Shown piece by piece: positions 22,001 through 30,626 of a stretch of 64,000 nt of DNA. The stretch covers positions 565,501 to 629,500 of the forward strand of contig NZ_CP031416.1 in NCBI RefSeq assembly GCF_003367375.1, written 5' to 3'. A program made the translations under genes and the position numbers. How positions within the stretch are numbered: position 1 is the first letter of the stretch; every line of letters begins with the position of its first letter. Source of the stretch: Gallaecimonas mangrovi (GTDB lineage: Bacteria > Pseudomonadota > Gammaproteobacteria > Enterobacterales > Gallaecimonadaceae). The notes beneath the pieces were generated by a model. That model saw nothing but the letters and a program-made list of their open reading frames with translations, was not told where the DNA came from and searched no databases.

Positions 22001-22741
22001 ATGAGTCAGGATTGGATTTTCGGGATCCATGCCGTTGAAGGCGCGATCGAACGTCAACCGGAGAGTCTGATCAAACTCTGGGTGGCCCGGGAGCGCCATG
22101 ACCAGCGCCTGGCCGAGGTGCTGGCAAATGCTGAAGCGATGGGGTTAGCCATTGAATGGGTAGCGAAGAAAACCCTGGACGAAAAGTCCAAGGGCGCTGT
22201 TCATCAAGGGGTTATGGCGCAAATTAAGGCGGCGAAGGCACTTAATGAAAATAAACTGGCCGAGCTTTTGGAGCAGGCCAGTCAGCCGTTGCTGCTGGTG
22301 CTTGACGGTGTTACTGACCCGCATAACCTTGGCGCTTGCCTGCGTACCGCTGATGCCGCCGGTGTCGCGGCGGTGATTGTGCCGAAAAATAACTCGGCTT
22401 CACTGAACGCGACGGTGCGAAAAGTGGCCTGCGGCGCTGCCGAAACCGTGCCTTTGGTGGAAGTGACTAACTTGGCGCGCACCCTTCGCAGCTTAAAAGA
22501 GCAAGGTATTTGGGTGGTGGGCACGGCTGGCGAAACCGATAAAACCCTATTTGGCACCAAACTGACGGGCCCTATGGCCTTGGTGATGGGGGCTGAAGGC
22601 AAGGGGCTTCGCCGCCTTACCCGCGAGCATTGTGATGAGCTGATTGCCATTCCGATGGCAGGCCTAGTGTCTAGCCTGAATGTGTCTGTGGCCACCGGTG
22701 TTTGCTTGTTTGAAATCGTCCGCCAGCGTCAGAACGTATAA
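22001..22741 (+). CDS. rlmB: 23S rRNA Gm2251 2'-O-methyltransferase RlmB
   Basis: 246 residues. An N-terminal substrate-binding domain ([11 protein letters not shown]) precedes a SpoU/TrmH knotted methyltransferase domain. The three SpoU motifs are [25 protein letters not shown] and [15 protein letters not shown]. It pairs with rnr as in E. coli. Its 3' end overlaps the convergent DUF481 gene by 13 bases. Confidence 0.97.
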   Translation: MSQDWIFGIHAVEGAIERQPESLIKLWVARERHDQRLAEVLANAEAMGLAIEWVAKKTLDEKSKGAVHQGVMAQIKAAKALNENKLAELLEQASQPLLLVLDGVTDPHNLGACLRTADAAGVAAVIVPKNNSASLNATVRKVACGAAETVPLVEVTNLARTLRSLKEQGIWVVGTAGETDKTLFGTKLTGPMALVMGAEGKGLRRLTREHCDELIAIPMAGLVSSLNVSVATGVCLFEIVRQRQNV

Positions 22742-23463
22742 AGCAAGTTCAGGGTGGAGTGGGTATCGAAGTTGGTTTTATCGGTATCCACCACCGCTGA
22801 ATAGCGATAATAAAAGCCCAGTTTCAACGCCAAATCATCCCATAACTGGTTGGTCAGTGATGTATCAAACACCGCCGTGGTGTTCTGCAAACCGGTTTCC
22901 AGTTCCAACCCCGCATTAAAACGCGTTCGCTCATGGATGCGGCGCTCGTATTTTAGAGCGGTACGAATAATGGGTTCGTTAATTTCACTGGTATCACTGT
23001 CATCCGGCGGTGTTTGTAGCCGGTAACCAGGGCCCATTTCAAAGCTCAGTGAGGTAAAACGGCGGCTAATGAGATTGGTACCGTAACCGGATGACAAGGT
23101 GGTTTCTGAACGGTACGAGCCGAAGCGGTCAAAGATCTGGGTACCCCGCATAAACAGGTAATGGTCAGACCACATCTTTAAGTTTGACTGTAACTGCAGT
23201 TGGTATTCTTCGGCGCTGGTGACATTGCTATCTTCAGCGTAGTTGGAGCTGAATACCACTTCTTGGTGCGTTTTATCGGTATCCATCGCCACTTTCAAGC
23301 GAGTGTTATAGGCCTCGGTGTTGGTGTTGCCGTTGTAATAGGAAAGCCCTACTTCTGCTTCTGAGGCAAAGCGATACTCGGTTTTCGATTTGCCGTAATA
23401 AGGCGGCACCAAGGCCCAAGCCTGGCTGGTTAGCAGTAATGTTAAGCACACCAAAAAACGCAT
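22729..23463 (-). CDS. DUF481 outer-membrane beta-barrel protein
   Basis: 244 residues starting at ATG 23463, chosen because it begins a clean signal peptide ([17 protein letters not shown]) and has AGGGGA upstream. The body is alternating barrel strands with aromatic residues and ends in LNLLYTF, a typical outer-membrane terminal strand with Phe. It resembles the YdiY/salt-induced DUF481 family. Function unknown. It is divergent from the rpsF operon. Confidence 0.8.
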   Translation of the reverse strand: MRFLVCLTLLLTSQAWALVPPYYGKSKTEYRFASEAEVGLSYYNGNTNTEAYNTRLKVAMDTDKTHQEVVFSSNYAEDSNVTSAEEYQLQLQSNLKMWSDHYLFMRGTQIFDRFGSYRSETTLSSGYGTNLISRRFTSLSFEMGPGYRLQTPPDDSDTSEINEPIIRTALKYERRIHERTRFNAGLELETGLQNTTAVFDTSLTNQLWDDLALKLGFYYRYSAVVDTDKTNFDTHSTLNLLYTF

Positions 23464-23532
23464 TTTATTATTATTCCCCTTCGCCTGGCGTCCTTTCTGC
23501 ATCGCCACCCCGATAGATTATAAAAATCTGTC

Positions 23533-23561
23533 TTGTATGGAAATGCTCAATTCTGTAAAAT
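23533..23561 (+). promoter_or_regulatory. Candidate sigma-70 promoter for the rpsF operon
   Basis: TTGTAT (-35, 23533-23538) and TAAAAT (-10, 23556-23561) with a 17-bp spacer. It lies about 97 bp before rpsF, leaving a leader long enough for the S6:S18 element. Confidence 0.6.
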
Positions 23562-23597
23562 CTGCGCCCTTATGTCAGCCGTTCACTATTTCTCCTT

Positions 23598-23636
23598 GCC
23601 TCCCCACCGGTCTGCGGCTGAGCCGGGTTGTGAGGC
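23598..23636 (+). promoter_or_regulatory. Candidate S6:S18 autoregulatory leader element
   Basis: GCCTC (23598-23602) pairs with GAGGC (23632-23636). Inside, ACCGG (23606-23610) can pair with CCGGGT (23623-23628) with a one-base bulge. Known rpsF leaders bind the S6:S18 complex through a bulged stem with a CCG motif, and this one has the right place and shape. AAGGAGC at 23648-23653 is the rpsF ribosome-binding site just downstream, so folding here could gate rpsF translation. Confidence 0.55.
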
Positions 23637-23658
23637 TACTAACCCGTAAGGAGCAATC

Positions 23659-24060
23659 ATGCGTCATTACGAAATCGTGATCATGGTTCACCCTGATCAA
23701 AGCGAGCAGGTTCCGGGCATGATCGAGCGTTACACTGGCGCCGTTAAAAACGGTGGTGGTGAAGTGACTCGCCTGGAAGACTGGGGCCGTCGCCAACTGG
23801 CTTACCCAATCAACAAGCTGCACAAAGCTCACTACGTTCTGCTGAACGTTGAAACTACTCAAGAAGTGGTTGACGAGCTGGAAAGCACTTTCCGCTTCAA
23901 CGACGCTATTTTGCGTCACGCTATCATGCGCACTAAGCACGCTGTTACCGAAGCTTCTCCTATGGCTAAAGCCAAGGATGAGCGTCGTGAGCGCCGTGAT
24001 GACCGCGACGATCGCGAAGAGAGCAACACTGAAGCTTCTGCTGAGGCCAGTGCCGAGTAA
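23659..24060 (+). CDS. rpsF: 30S ribosomal protein S6
   Basis: 133 residues. [21 protein letters not shown] and [19 protein letters not shown] are S6 hallmarks, and the C-terminus is acidic with a Glu/Ser/Ala tail as in other gammaproteobacteria. First gene of rpsF-priB-rpsR-rplI. Confidence 0.98.
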   Translation: MRHYEIVIMVHPDQSEQVPGMIERYTGAVKNGGGEVTRLEDWGRRQLAYPINKLHKAHYVLLNVETTQEVVDELESTFRFNDAILRHAIMRTKHAVTEASPMAKAKDERRERRDDRDDREESNTEASAEASAE

Positions 24061-24065
24061 GGCAA

Positions 24066-24374
24066 GTGCAACGTAACTGGGTGCAAATTGACGGGCATGT
24101 TGCTAAAGCGCCAAGGCGCAGCAAAAGTCCGGCAGGGATCAACCACTGTCAGTTTTGGCTGGACCATGTGTCCACACAAACTGAGGCCAATATGGCCAGG
24201 CAAGCAAGGGCGTATATCGCTGTTGTGGCCAGCGGTGATGAGTTGAACCAACAAACACAGTTATTACAGATGGGGTCTGCAGTCACCGTAACCGGTTTTC
24301 TGGTTACCCAAACCGGCCGAGACGGCCTGGCAAAAATGATACTGCACGCCCAGCACATCGAATTGTTGAATTAG
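24066..24374 (+). CDS. priB: Primosomal replication protein N (PriB)
   Basis: 102 residues, GTG start at 24066. It is a single OB-fold domain related to SSB; GINHCQFWLDH and a final ILHAQHIELLN match PriB. It stabilises PriA at stalled forks during replication restart. The gene is short and lies 5 bases after rpsF, the arrangement found in enterobacteria. Confidence 0.93.
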   Translation: MQRNWVQIDGHVAKAPRRSKSPAGINHCQFWLDHVSTQTEANMARQARAYIAVVASGDELNQQTQLLQMGSAVTVTGFLVTQTGRDGLAKMILHAQHIELLN

Positions 24375-24614
<240 letters not shown>

Positions 24615-24649
24615 GGTCCGTCCTGGGATAGAGTTGAGAGGAATCGTCA

Positions 24650-25102
24650 ATGAACGTCATTCTGTTGGACAAGATCGCTAACCTGGGCAGCCTGGGTGAT
24701 CAAGTCAAAGTTAAATCTGGTTACGCTCGTAACTTCCTGATCCCGCAGGGTAAAGCTGTAATGGCTACCCGCGATAACGTTGCTCATTTCGAAGCGCGTC
24801 GCGCTGAACTGGAAGCCAAATTGGCTGAAGTTCTGGCTGCTGCCGAAGCTCGTGCTGAGCAAGTTCAGGCTCTGGAAGGTGTTGAAGTCGCTGCTAAAGC
24901 GGGTGATGAAGGCAAACTGTTCGGTTCTATCGGTACTCGCGATATCGCCGACGCCATCAGCGCCAAAGGCGTAGCTGTTGCTAAGTCCGAAGTTAAACTG
25001 CCTGAAGGTGCCCTGCGCAACCTGGGCGAGTACGACATCGAACTGCAACTGCACAGCGATGTTTTCGCCACTGTGAAAGTGACCGTTGTAGCCGAAGCCT
25101 AA
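24650..25102 (+). CDS. rplI: 50S ribosomal protein L9
   Basis: 150 residues. The N-terminal [19 protein letters not shown] and [16 protein letters not shown] are the L9 signature, joined by a long helix to the C-terminal domain. Last gene of the ribosomal operon, closed by a strong terminator. Confidence 0.98.
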   Translation: MNVILLDKIANLGSLGDQVKVKSGYARNFLIPQGKAVMATRDNVAHFEARRAELEAKLAEVLAAAEARAEQVQALEGVEVAAKAGDEGKLFGSIGTRDIADAISAKGVAVAKSEVKLPEGALRNLGEYDIELQLHSDVFATVKVTVVAEA

Positions 25103-25121
25103 GGGCTGACCGTTACTAATA

Positions 25122-25148
25122 AAAAGCCGCCTTTGGGCGGCTTTTTTT
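25122..25148 (+). terminator. Rho-independent terminator after rplI
   Basis: AAAAGCCGCC, TTT loop, GGGCGGCTTTTTTT. Its right edge touches the stop of the convergent oxidoreductase gene, so it probably serves both strands. Confidence 0.9.
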
Positions 25149-26145
25149 ATGGCTTGGGATTCATGTCCCATCGCAGCGCGCCGAGCATGCGTTCGGCTAA
25201 CTCTTGGCCCGCAAGCCAGGCGCCTTCAACTCTGGCACCATGGCTCCAGTCGCCAGCGCAGCCTAAACAAAGGGATTCGTCAAAGCCGCTACTGCCATCA
25301 AGATGGCCCCGAGCAAAACGCCAGCGCCGGGCAATGCTGTGGTCTGCAGGTACCGGGGGCAGGTCTAACATCGCAAAGAACTGTTCAGTGACCAGCTGGG
25401 TAATTTCACCTGGCTCCAAATCGATATGCCGACTGCTCCAGTCGCTGGTGGCATGAATGACCCAGCGCTGGGTATCGGCAAGGCGGCCGGGTTTGCACGA
25501 GTCTTGCGCCATCCATTCGATGCAGTCGTTATCTACAAAGGCGGCATTCACTTCTGTCGCCAGAGGCTCGGAAAACAGTAAACCGACCGACCAGGTTGGC
25601 TGCATGCGCACCTTGCGTGCCAGCATGCTGAGCCTTGGGCTGGCACTAATCAGCGGCACCGCTTGCGGCGCCGGCACCGTTACCAATAAGCCATCAAAGG
25701 GACCAAAGGCTTCCCCTTCAATATTTTCTAGCCACCATTGTTCATCACGGTGATGACAGCCACAGATGGACTGTTCAAGACGCACATCTAAGTTGGCGAC
25801 CAAAAAGTTGGTAATGGCGCTCATTTGCGGTGTGCCGACATAGCGCTGGACAACGTCCTGTGCATGTAAGCGCTGGCTGCTAGAAAGGTGGTACGGCGAT
25901 ACCGCCCATTCAGCGGCAATGCCTTGCGCTATCCAGTTACCGAGTTCATCGATAAAGCGAGGGTGGCGCGCAGTAAAATACTGAGCGCCCATATCAACGC
26001 AACCCCACTGGCTATGACGGCTACTCATTCGTCCGCCAGTAACGGCACGTTTTTCGAAAATAGTCGGGGTTAGTCCATGTCCCTGTAAGATCCGGGCGGC
26101 AGTGATGCCACTTAACCCGGCGCCGATGATGGCGATACTCTTCAT
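25147..26145 (-). CDS. FAD-dependent oxidoreductase, renalase-like
   Basis: 332 residues. The Rossmann dinucleotide motif is at the extreme N-terminus (IAIIGAGLSGITAARIL), followed by FEKRAVTGGRMSSR and DMGAQYFTAR. The C-terminal FAD motif reads LCLGCAGDWSHGARVEGAW. This is the layout of bacterial renalase-like and related NAD(P)/FAD enzymes; the natural substrate is unknown. A 61-bp gap separates it from the small Fur-box gene on the same strand. Confidence 0.8.
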   Translation of the reverse strand: MKSIAIIGAGLSGITAARILQGHGLTPTIFEKRAVTGGRMSSRHSQWGCVDMGAQYFTARHPRFIDELGNWIAQGIAAEWAVSPYHLSSSQRLHAQDVVQRYVGTPQMSAITNFLVANLDVRLEQSICGCHHRDEQWWLENIEGEAFGPFDGLLVTVPAPQAVPLISASPRLSMLARKVRMQPTWSVGLLFSEPLATEVNAAFVDNDCIEWMAQDSCKPGRLADTQRWVIHATSDWSSRHIDLEPGEITQLVTEQFFAMLDLPPVPADHSIARRWRFARGHLDGSSGFDESLCLGCAGDWSHGARVEGAWLAGQELAERMLGALRWDMNPKP

Positions 26146-26206
26146 ATCAACCTCTTTGACTGCCTGGGTGCTTTTTTAACCAGCATAAACCTCTTTGGTC
26201 AGGCTG

Positions 26207-26407
26207 TCAGGGGATCAATGTCAAGACTGTGCTCAAGCACAATATCGGAGCGCAGATACGCAAAGCGACAACAGGGCTAAAAAGTAGGAAAACAATAGCG
26301 ACCCCAAAAAAACCATGGGCTAACCAAACATGGCTGTGATGAACGGGCCACCAAGCAAAAACAATTAATGAAAGTAGCCCGAGACGAACGCCGGTAGGTA
26401 AGGCCAT
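26207..26407 (-). CDS. Small membrane protein, Fur-box promoter
   Basis: 66 residues. ATG 26407 is preceded on the minus strand by AAGGAGC with 6-base spacing. There are two or three hydrophobic stretches (GLLSLIVFAWWPV, LAHGFFGVAIVFLLFSPVVAL, ILCLSTVLTLI) and a His-rich turn (HHSHVWLAH). I recognise no family. The striking feature is its promoter: a perfect 7-1-7 Fur-type operator lies 15-36 bp upstream, which implies iron-repressed expression. The gene is downstream of mutH but separated from it by this operator. Confidence 0.6.
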   Translation of the reverse strand: MALPTGVRLGLLSLIVFAWWPVHHSHVWLAHGFFGVAIVFLLFSPVVALRICAPILCLSTVLTLIP

Positions 26408-26421
26408 AAGTCGCTCCTTTG

Positions 26422-26444
26422 TTATTGATAATTATTATCAATAA
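26422..26444 (-). promoter_or_regulatory. Fur box
   Basis: Perfect palindrome with 10-bp arms TTATTGATAA and TTATCAATAA around 3 bases. It contains TGATAAT-T-ATTATCA, an exact match to the 7-1-7 Fur consensus. On the minus strand a TTGGCG / TAATAA pair with 17-bp spacing would put the -10 inside the operator. That is typical of Fur repression of the gene ending at 26207. Confidence 0.8.
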
Positions 26445-26451
26445 AGAGCCG

Positions 26452-27141
26452 CTACGCCAAGTCAAATCTGTCGCGAAGTAGTTGGCGGGTAAAACTGCTA
26501 CGTAAATAGAAACCTTTGGGTTGCACCGCGACTTTGTCACCGTCTTCGTTGATTGCCATCACTTTTACGGTGCCGTTAGCAGCCTTTGGCCGCAGCTGTA
26601 AGTGTTGGCCCTTATAGGCGCTGATTTCGTTGAACCTGCCCAGCGCCAGCAGTTCTACCAACTCTTCCCAATCTTTTTGCAAAGCTTGTTCTTGCGCTAT
26701 TGATGGCCGCCATAAAAAAGGTGTTGCGATCACGCGATCGGCTGGTGGCAACTGGCGTTCCGCCAAAATGGGGATCCACAATACGCAGGCCAGTTTGTGA
26801 CGAACATGGCTGCTTTCCCAGGTGACGCCTTGCCAGCCCTCTGCGGGGGCGACGGCAACAAAGGTGCTCTCTAGCGGCTTGCCATTACGGTCGATTGGCA
26901 ACGTTTTCAGTTCGACACCCAAAGCCGGGAAGTCGGGCTCGGGTTTGGAGCCCGCCTGCGCGCCTAATAAGGTTTCTAGCAGCATACCCATCCAGCCTTT
27001 TTCTTTACGCAAATGGCTTGGAATGCCAATGCCGGCAAGAGTGCCCAGCTCACCGAGGTTATAACCGGCAAGGGCGTTGGCTCTTTCCATTAACTGTTCA
27101 AGGCTGGCCGGGGCCGTTTGTTGGGGGGACGGTGTCTTCAT
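26452..27141 (-). CDS. mutH: DNA mismatch repair endonuclease MutH
   Basis: 229 residues. The restriction-enzyme-like catalytic residues Asp70, Glu77 and Lys79 fall in DFPALGVELKT, at the same numbers as E. coli MutH. MutH nicks the unmethylated strand at hemimethylated GATC after activation by MutS/MutL. GATC sites are clustered in the adjacent non-coding region. It is divergent from rppH across 639 bp. Confidence 0.97.
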   Translation of the reverse strand: MKTPSPQQTAPASLEQLMERANALAGYNLGELGTLAGIGIPSHLRKEKGWMGMLLETLLGAQAGSKPEPDFPALGVELKTLPIDRNGKPLESTFVAVAPAEGWQGVTWESSHVRHKLACVLWIPILAERQLPPADRVIATPFLWRPSIAQEQALQKDWEELVELLALGRFNEISAYKGQHLQLRPKAANGTVKVMAINEDGDKVAVQPKGFYLRSSFTRQLLRDRFDLA

Positions 27142-27214
27142 GGTGGCATTCTAACGGTAAAGTGCGGTGGTGGGTGTATGAATCTTGTCCAGCTGCTTTA
27201 AGTTGGGTTATGCA

Positions 27215-27240
27215 CAGTAACTGATGTTTGTTAGTTACTG
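27215..27240. repeat. Inverted repeat beside the first DnaA box
   Basis: CAGTAACT (27215-27222) and AGTTACTG (27233-27240), perfect 8-bp arms separated by 10 bp, partly overlapping the DnaA box at 27208-27216 and touching a GATC. It could be a protein-binding operator upstream of mutH or a hairpin. Confidence 0.4.
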
Positions 27241-27606
27241 ATCTTTAAGATCTTATCAGTATCGGAAAAGCGTAATTTAATAACTGTCCCAATGGTTTTG
27301 AACAAGTATCCACATTCTCATGCACAAAAAACTGGGATAACTGTGATTTTCTGCTGTTTTTATAGAAGTGATGTGTAAAAACTCGGCTTGTTCTGTGGAT
27401 TACTTTGCTTTGATTAACTTCTGGCCAAAGAAATATGTCCACAGCCCGATCGCACAACGATCAGATCCCAAGGGACTGTCAATGCTTCATCTTAACTGAC
27501 GAAAATAAATAAACTTTCAAAAAAACAATATTATGTGCTTCACTGAAGGCATCAAGATGTGGTGTTGAAGCGGTGGTTAAAATCAACGCAGAGGATAGCC
27601 ACCAGT

Positions 27607-27665
27607 TTATACACAGCATTTTCCACAACTGATGTGCATGGATTTATTGGTAGTGTTGTGGATAA
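27607..27665. promoter_or_regulatory. Core-like cluster of three DnaA boxes
   Basis: TTATACACA (+, 27607-27615), TTTTCCACA (+, 27619-27627) and TGTGGATAA (-, 27657-27665). They are the densest boxes of the region and are the best candidate for the three-box core that DARS elements share. The remaining boxes form a second group at 27208-27402. Confidence 0.65.
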
Positions 27666-27780
27666 CTTTGCCAGATTGACAAAGTTGTCCAAAGGTTTGA
27701 GCTAGGGCCGCTAATTCCTTTTGCTGGGCAACCCTATCTATGGAACAATCCAAGCAAGAACGCATATTTTTGAGGCTGAC

Positions 27781-28281
27781 ATGATCGATAACGACGGTTT
27801 CCGTCCAAATGTCGGCATAGTGATTTGCAATCAGCAGGGCCAGGTATTGTGGGCCCGTCGTCGAGGCCAACATTCTTGGCAGTTTCCCCAAGGGGGCATC
27901 AACGACGGCGAGTCAGCAGAACAAGCCATGTACCGCGAGCTCTGGGAAGAAGTTGGGTTAAAACGCAAAGACGTAAAAGTGTTGGCGGTATCCCGCCATT
28001 GGCTAAGATACCGTTTACCCAAGCGGATGGTGCGTAAGGAACAAGCACCGGTTTGTATAGGCCAGAAGCAGAAATGGTTCCTGCTGCAACTCACCTCGGC
28101 CGAATCGACAGTGAATTTGGGGGCCACAGGCCACCCGGAATTTGATGACTGGCGCTGGGTTAGCTATTGGTATCCTGTACGGCAGGTGGTGTCGTTTAAA
28201 CGAGACGTCTATCGCCGTGTTATGAAGGAATTTGTCACACAAGCTATGCCTTTTGGTCGCTTTGACAAAAGAAGGGCCTGA
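27781..28281 (+). CDS. rppH: RNA pyrophosphohydrolase RppH
   Basis: 166 residues from ATG 27781 ([14 protein letters not shown], the conserved N-terminus); a longer frame from 27721 has no family support. The Nudix box reads [22 protein letters not shown]. RppH removes pyrophosphate from 5'-triphosphate mRNA ends, opening them to RNase E. As in E. coli it is followed by ptsP. Confidence 0.97.
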   Translation: MIDNDGFRPNVGIVICNQQGQVLWARRRGQHSWQFPQGGINDGESAEQAMYRELWEEVGLKRKDVKVLAVSRHWLRYRLPKRMVRKEQAPVCIGQKQKWFLLQLTSAESTVNLGATGHPEFDDWRWVSYWYPVRQVVSFKRDVYRRVMKEFVTQAMPFGRFDKRRA

Positions 28282-28338
28282 CCCTGGCGTAAGGATGCCA
28301 TTTTCTGCGCCGCAGTGATGACTTTGGGGGAGTCTGCA

Positions 28339-30588
28339 ATGCTGACGCAGTTACAACGGATAGTGCAGCAGGTTAATAGCGCTGCATCTCTTGACCAAGC
28401 CGTGTCCTGGCTGGTTAACGCTATCTGTGAGCTGATGAATACCGAGGTGTGCTCGATTTACCTGGCCGACGCCGACGCTGGCCAGTTGCAATTATTGGCC
28501 ACCCAAGGCCTTACCTTACCTTCCGGCACCATTTGTACCCTTTCTTATCAAGAAGGCTTGGTTGGCTTGGTGGCGTCTCGCGAAGAGCCCATCAACCTTG
28601 CCGACGCGCAAAATCACCCGGCTTTTAAATTAATTGAAGCGTTGAACGAAGAGCTGTTTCAGTCCTTCCTTGGGGTGCCCATTATTTATCGGCGCCGGGT
28701 CTTGGGGGTGCTGACTGTTCAGCAGCGTGATGCTCGCGTTTTTGATTCTGAAGAAGAAGCCTGCTTGGTCACGCTGGCGAATCAGCTCGCGCCAGCCCTT
28801 GCCAATGTGGAAGAGCGTACCCGTTTATTAAGAGCGCAAACCGGTTGGAAACGCTCTGCTACCGGCTTGGCTGGGTCTCCTGGCATTGGTATGGGCTCGT
28901 GCCTGGTGCGCATTCCTTTGATGACCTTCGACGACCTGCCGCAGGTTACGCAGGTGGATATCGACAGTGAACTTGCCCGCTTTGAACGGGCCGTGGCCAC
29001 CACCCAAACATCGCTGCGTGCCTTGGGCGAAAGGCTTGATTTGCCTAGCCAGACACAAGGCATTTTTGAACTCTATGTACAGCTGTTATCACCGGCCAGT
29101 TTGGGCGACCCGGTAAGAGCACAAATTAGAAATGGCCAGAGTGCCGAATGGGCACTGAAAGCCATTGTCGAGGAGACTGTTGATAAGTTCTCGGCCATGG
29201 AAGATGCCTATCTAAAGGAGCGTGCTGCCGACCTTAAAGACGTGGGGTTGCGTCTTCTGCAGGTGCTTTCTGTCGGGCAACTCAATAAACAGATACCTGA
29301 CGACGACGTGGTGCTGGTAGCCGATGAAGTGACCGCCACCATGATTGCAGAAGTGCCCCGAGAGAGGCTAAAAGGCATTGTATCGCGGCGCGGTTCGGGG
29401 CATTCCCATGCCGCTATTTTGGCAAGAGCCTTAGGTATACCGGCCGTGCTTGGGGTGTCGTCATTGCCATTAACCGCGCTGCCAGGGCGGCGCTTTATTC
29501 TCGATGGCTACACTGGCCGCTGCTATATCGACCCAGAGCCTGGGCTTGAGCGCGAATACCGCCGCTTGATTCAAGAAGAAGCCAACATCTCCAAAGACGT
29601 ATTGACCAGTGCCAAAGGTCCTGCGGTCAGTGAAGATGGCGAAAGGGTGATGGTGTATATCAATGCTGGCCTTTCTGCTGATACCGATGTTGCGGCCGGG
29701 CAGGGGGCTGACGGGGTTGGCCTTTACCGCACCGAAGTGCCTTTTATGTTGGCCAATCGCTTCCCTGGTGAAGAAGAGCAATTTCGGCTTTACGCGCATG
29801 TGTTGTCCCGTTATCCGGGGTTACCGGTAACACTGCGCACCTTGGATGTTGGCGGTGATAAACCGCTGCCATACCTGCCCATTGAAGAAGAAAACCCCTT
29901 TCTTGGTTGGCGTGGTATTCGTATTACCCTGGATCAGCCAGACATTTTCCTTATCCAGCTAAAAGCCATGCTGCGGGCGCACCAGCACCATGGCAATTTA
30001 CAAATATTGCTGCCGATGATTTCGTCCGTTGCCGAAGTGGATGAAGCGCTACGGCTAATGAAGCAAGCCCATTTCGAGCTTTGTGATGCGCTAGGCGAAT
30101 TTCCGCTGCCCAAGGTTGGGGTGATGGTGGAAGTGCCCGCGGCGCTTTATTTGCTGCCCGCGTTAGCTGAAAGGGTGCAGTTTATTTCTGTTGGCAGCAA
30201 TGACCTTACCCAATATCTGTTGGCCGTTGACCGCAATAATCCGCGGGTGGCAGAGCTTTTTAAACCTTTCCATCCCGCAGTTGTGCAAGCGCTTGCGCAA
30301 ATTCAGCAGCAATGCCTGGCACTGGGTTTACCGGTATCGGTTTGTGGGGAGATGGCAGGGGAACCTATGGGCTTTACCCTGCTTTTAGCCCTGGGTTATC
30401 GGCATCTATCGATGAATGCCAGCCAAGTGGCAAGAGCTAAGCATTTGCTGAAAAAACTCAGTATGAGTGACTTGGTTGCCCTGAAACCGAAACTGCTGGC
30501 GTGTCTGGATACCGATGAGTTGAGTTGGCAGCTGCGCGAGCCACTTAGCAAGGCGGGCTTTGGGCATTGGTTAAGGGCCGGTCGCTAG
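28339..30588 (+). CDS. ptsP: PTS-Ntr enzyme I (PtsP, GAF + EI)
   Basis: 749 residues from ATG 28339 (MLTQLQRIVQQV, matching E. coli); GGGGGA at 28326-28331 is the ribosome-binding site, so an ATG 24 bases upstream is not used. A GAF domain (about residues 15-150) binds effectors. The enzyme I phosphohistidine domain has its active His357 in GSGHSHAAILARALG. The PEP-binding TIM barrel includes GVGLYRTEVPFM, LRTLDVGGDKPLPY and SVGSNDLTQYLLAVDR. It phosphorylates NPr in the nitrogen phosphotransferase relay. Confidence 0.96.
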   Translation: MLTQLQRIVQQVNSAASLDQAVSWLVNAICELMNTEVCSIYLADADAGQLQLLATQGLTLPSGTICTLSYQEGLVGLVASREEPINLADAQNHPAFKLIEALNEELFQSFLGVPIIYRRRVLGVLTVQQRDARVFDSEEEACLVTLANQLAPALANVEERTRLLRAQTGWKRSATGLAGSPGIGMGSCLVRIPLMTFDDLPQVTQVDIDSELARFERAVATTQTSLRALGERLDLPSQTQGIFELYVQLLSPASLGDPVRAQIRNGQSAEWALKAIVEETVDKFSAMEDAYLKERAADLKDVGLRLLQVLSVGQLNKQIPDDDVVLVADEVTATMIAEVPRERLKGIVSRRGSGHSHAAILARALGIPAVLGVSSLPLTALPGRRFILDGYTGRCYIDPEPGLEREYRRLIQEEANISKDVLTSAKGPAVSEDGERVMVYINAGLSADTDVAAGQGADGVGLYRTEVPFMLANRFPGEEEQFRLYAHVLSRYPGLPVTLRTLDVGGDKPLPYLPIEEENPFLGWRGIRITLDQPDIFLIQLKAMLRAHQHHGNLQILLPMISSVAEVDEALRLMKQAHFELCDALGEFPLPKVGVMVEVPAALYLLPALAERVQFISVGSNDLTQYLLAVDRNNPRVAELFKPFHPAVVQALAQIQQQCLALGLPVSVCGEMAGEPMGFTLLLALGYRHLSMNASQVARAKHLLKKLSMSDLVALKPKLLACLDTDELSWQLREPLSKAGFGHWLRAGR

Positions 30589-30626
30589 GGTACTATGAGG
30601 CTCCTTTTTTCCGCCCGGGGTATGTA

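Larger units (their letters stand above)
27142..27780. other. DARS2-like DnaA-box-rich intergenic region between mutH and rppH
   Basis: 639 bp with no supportable gene, AT-rich compared with its neighbours. DnaA boxes matching TTATNCACA exactly: 27208-27216 (+, TTATGCACA), 27607-27615 (+, TTATACACA) and 27657-27665 (-, TTATCCACA). One-mismatch boxes: 27306-27314 (+), 27318-27326 (+), 27372-27380 (-), 27394-27402 (-), 27619-27627 (+). GATC occurs at 27240, 27249, 27448, 27459 and 27464. Random sequence of this length would hold about 0.02 perfect boxes on both strands. In E. coli the mutH-ygdP(rppH) intergenic region is DARS2, which converts ADP-DnaA to ATP-DnaA with help from IHF and Fis. Same flanking genes plus the boxes make this a likely counterpart. 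I could not place IHF or Fis sites confidently. Confidence 0.8.

Noticed and set aside
27142-27780. Chromosomal replication origin oriC
   Set aside because: DnaA boxes, GATC sites and AT-rich runs fit, but the flanking genes are mutH and rppH rather than the usual mnmG/mioC or dnaA/dnaN neighbours, and this locus is DARS2 in E. coli. A GC-skew plot would settle it.
27721-27780. Longer RppH N-terminus from the upstream in-frame start
   Set aside because: The extra 20 residues have no family match, whereas [12 protein letters not shown] is the conserved RppH N-terminus.
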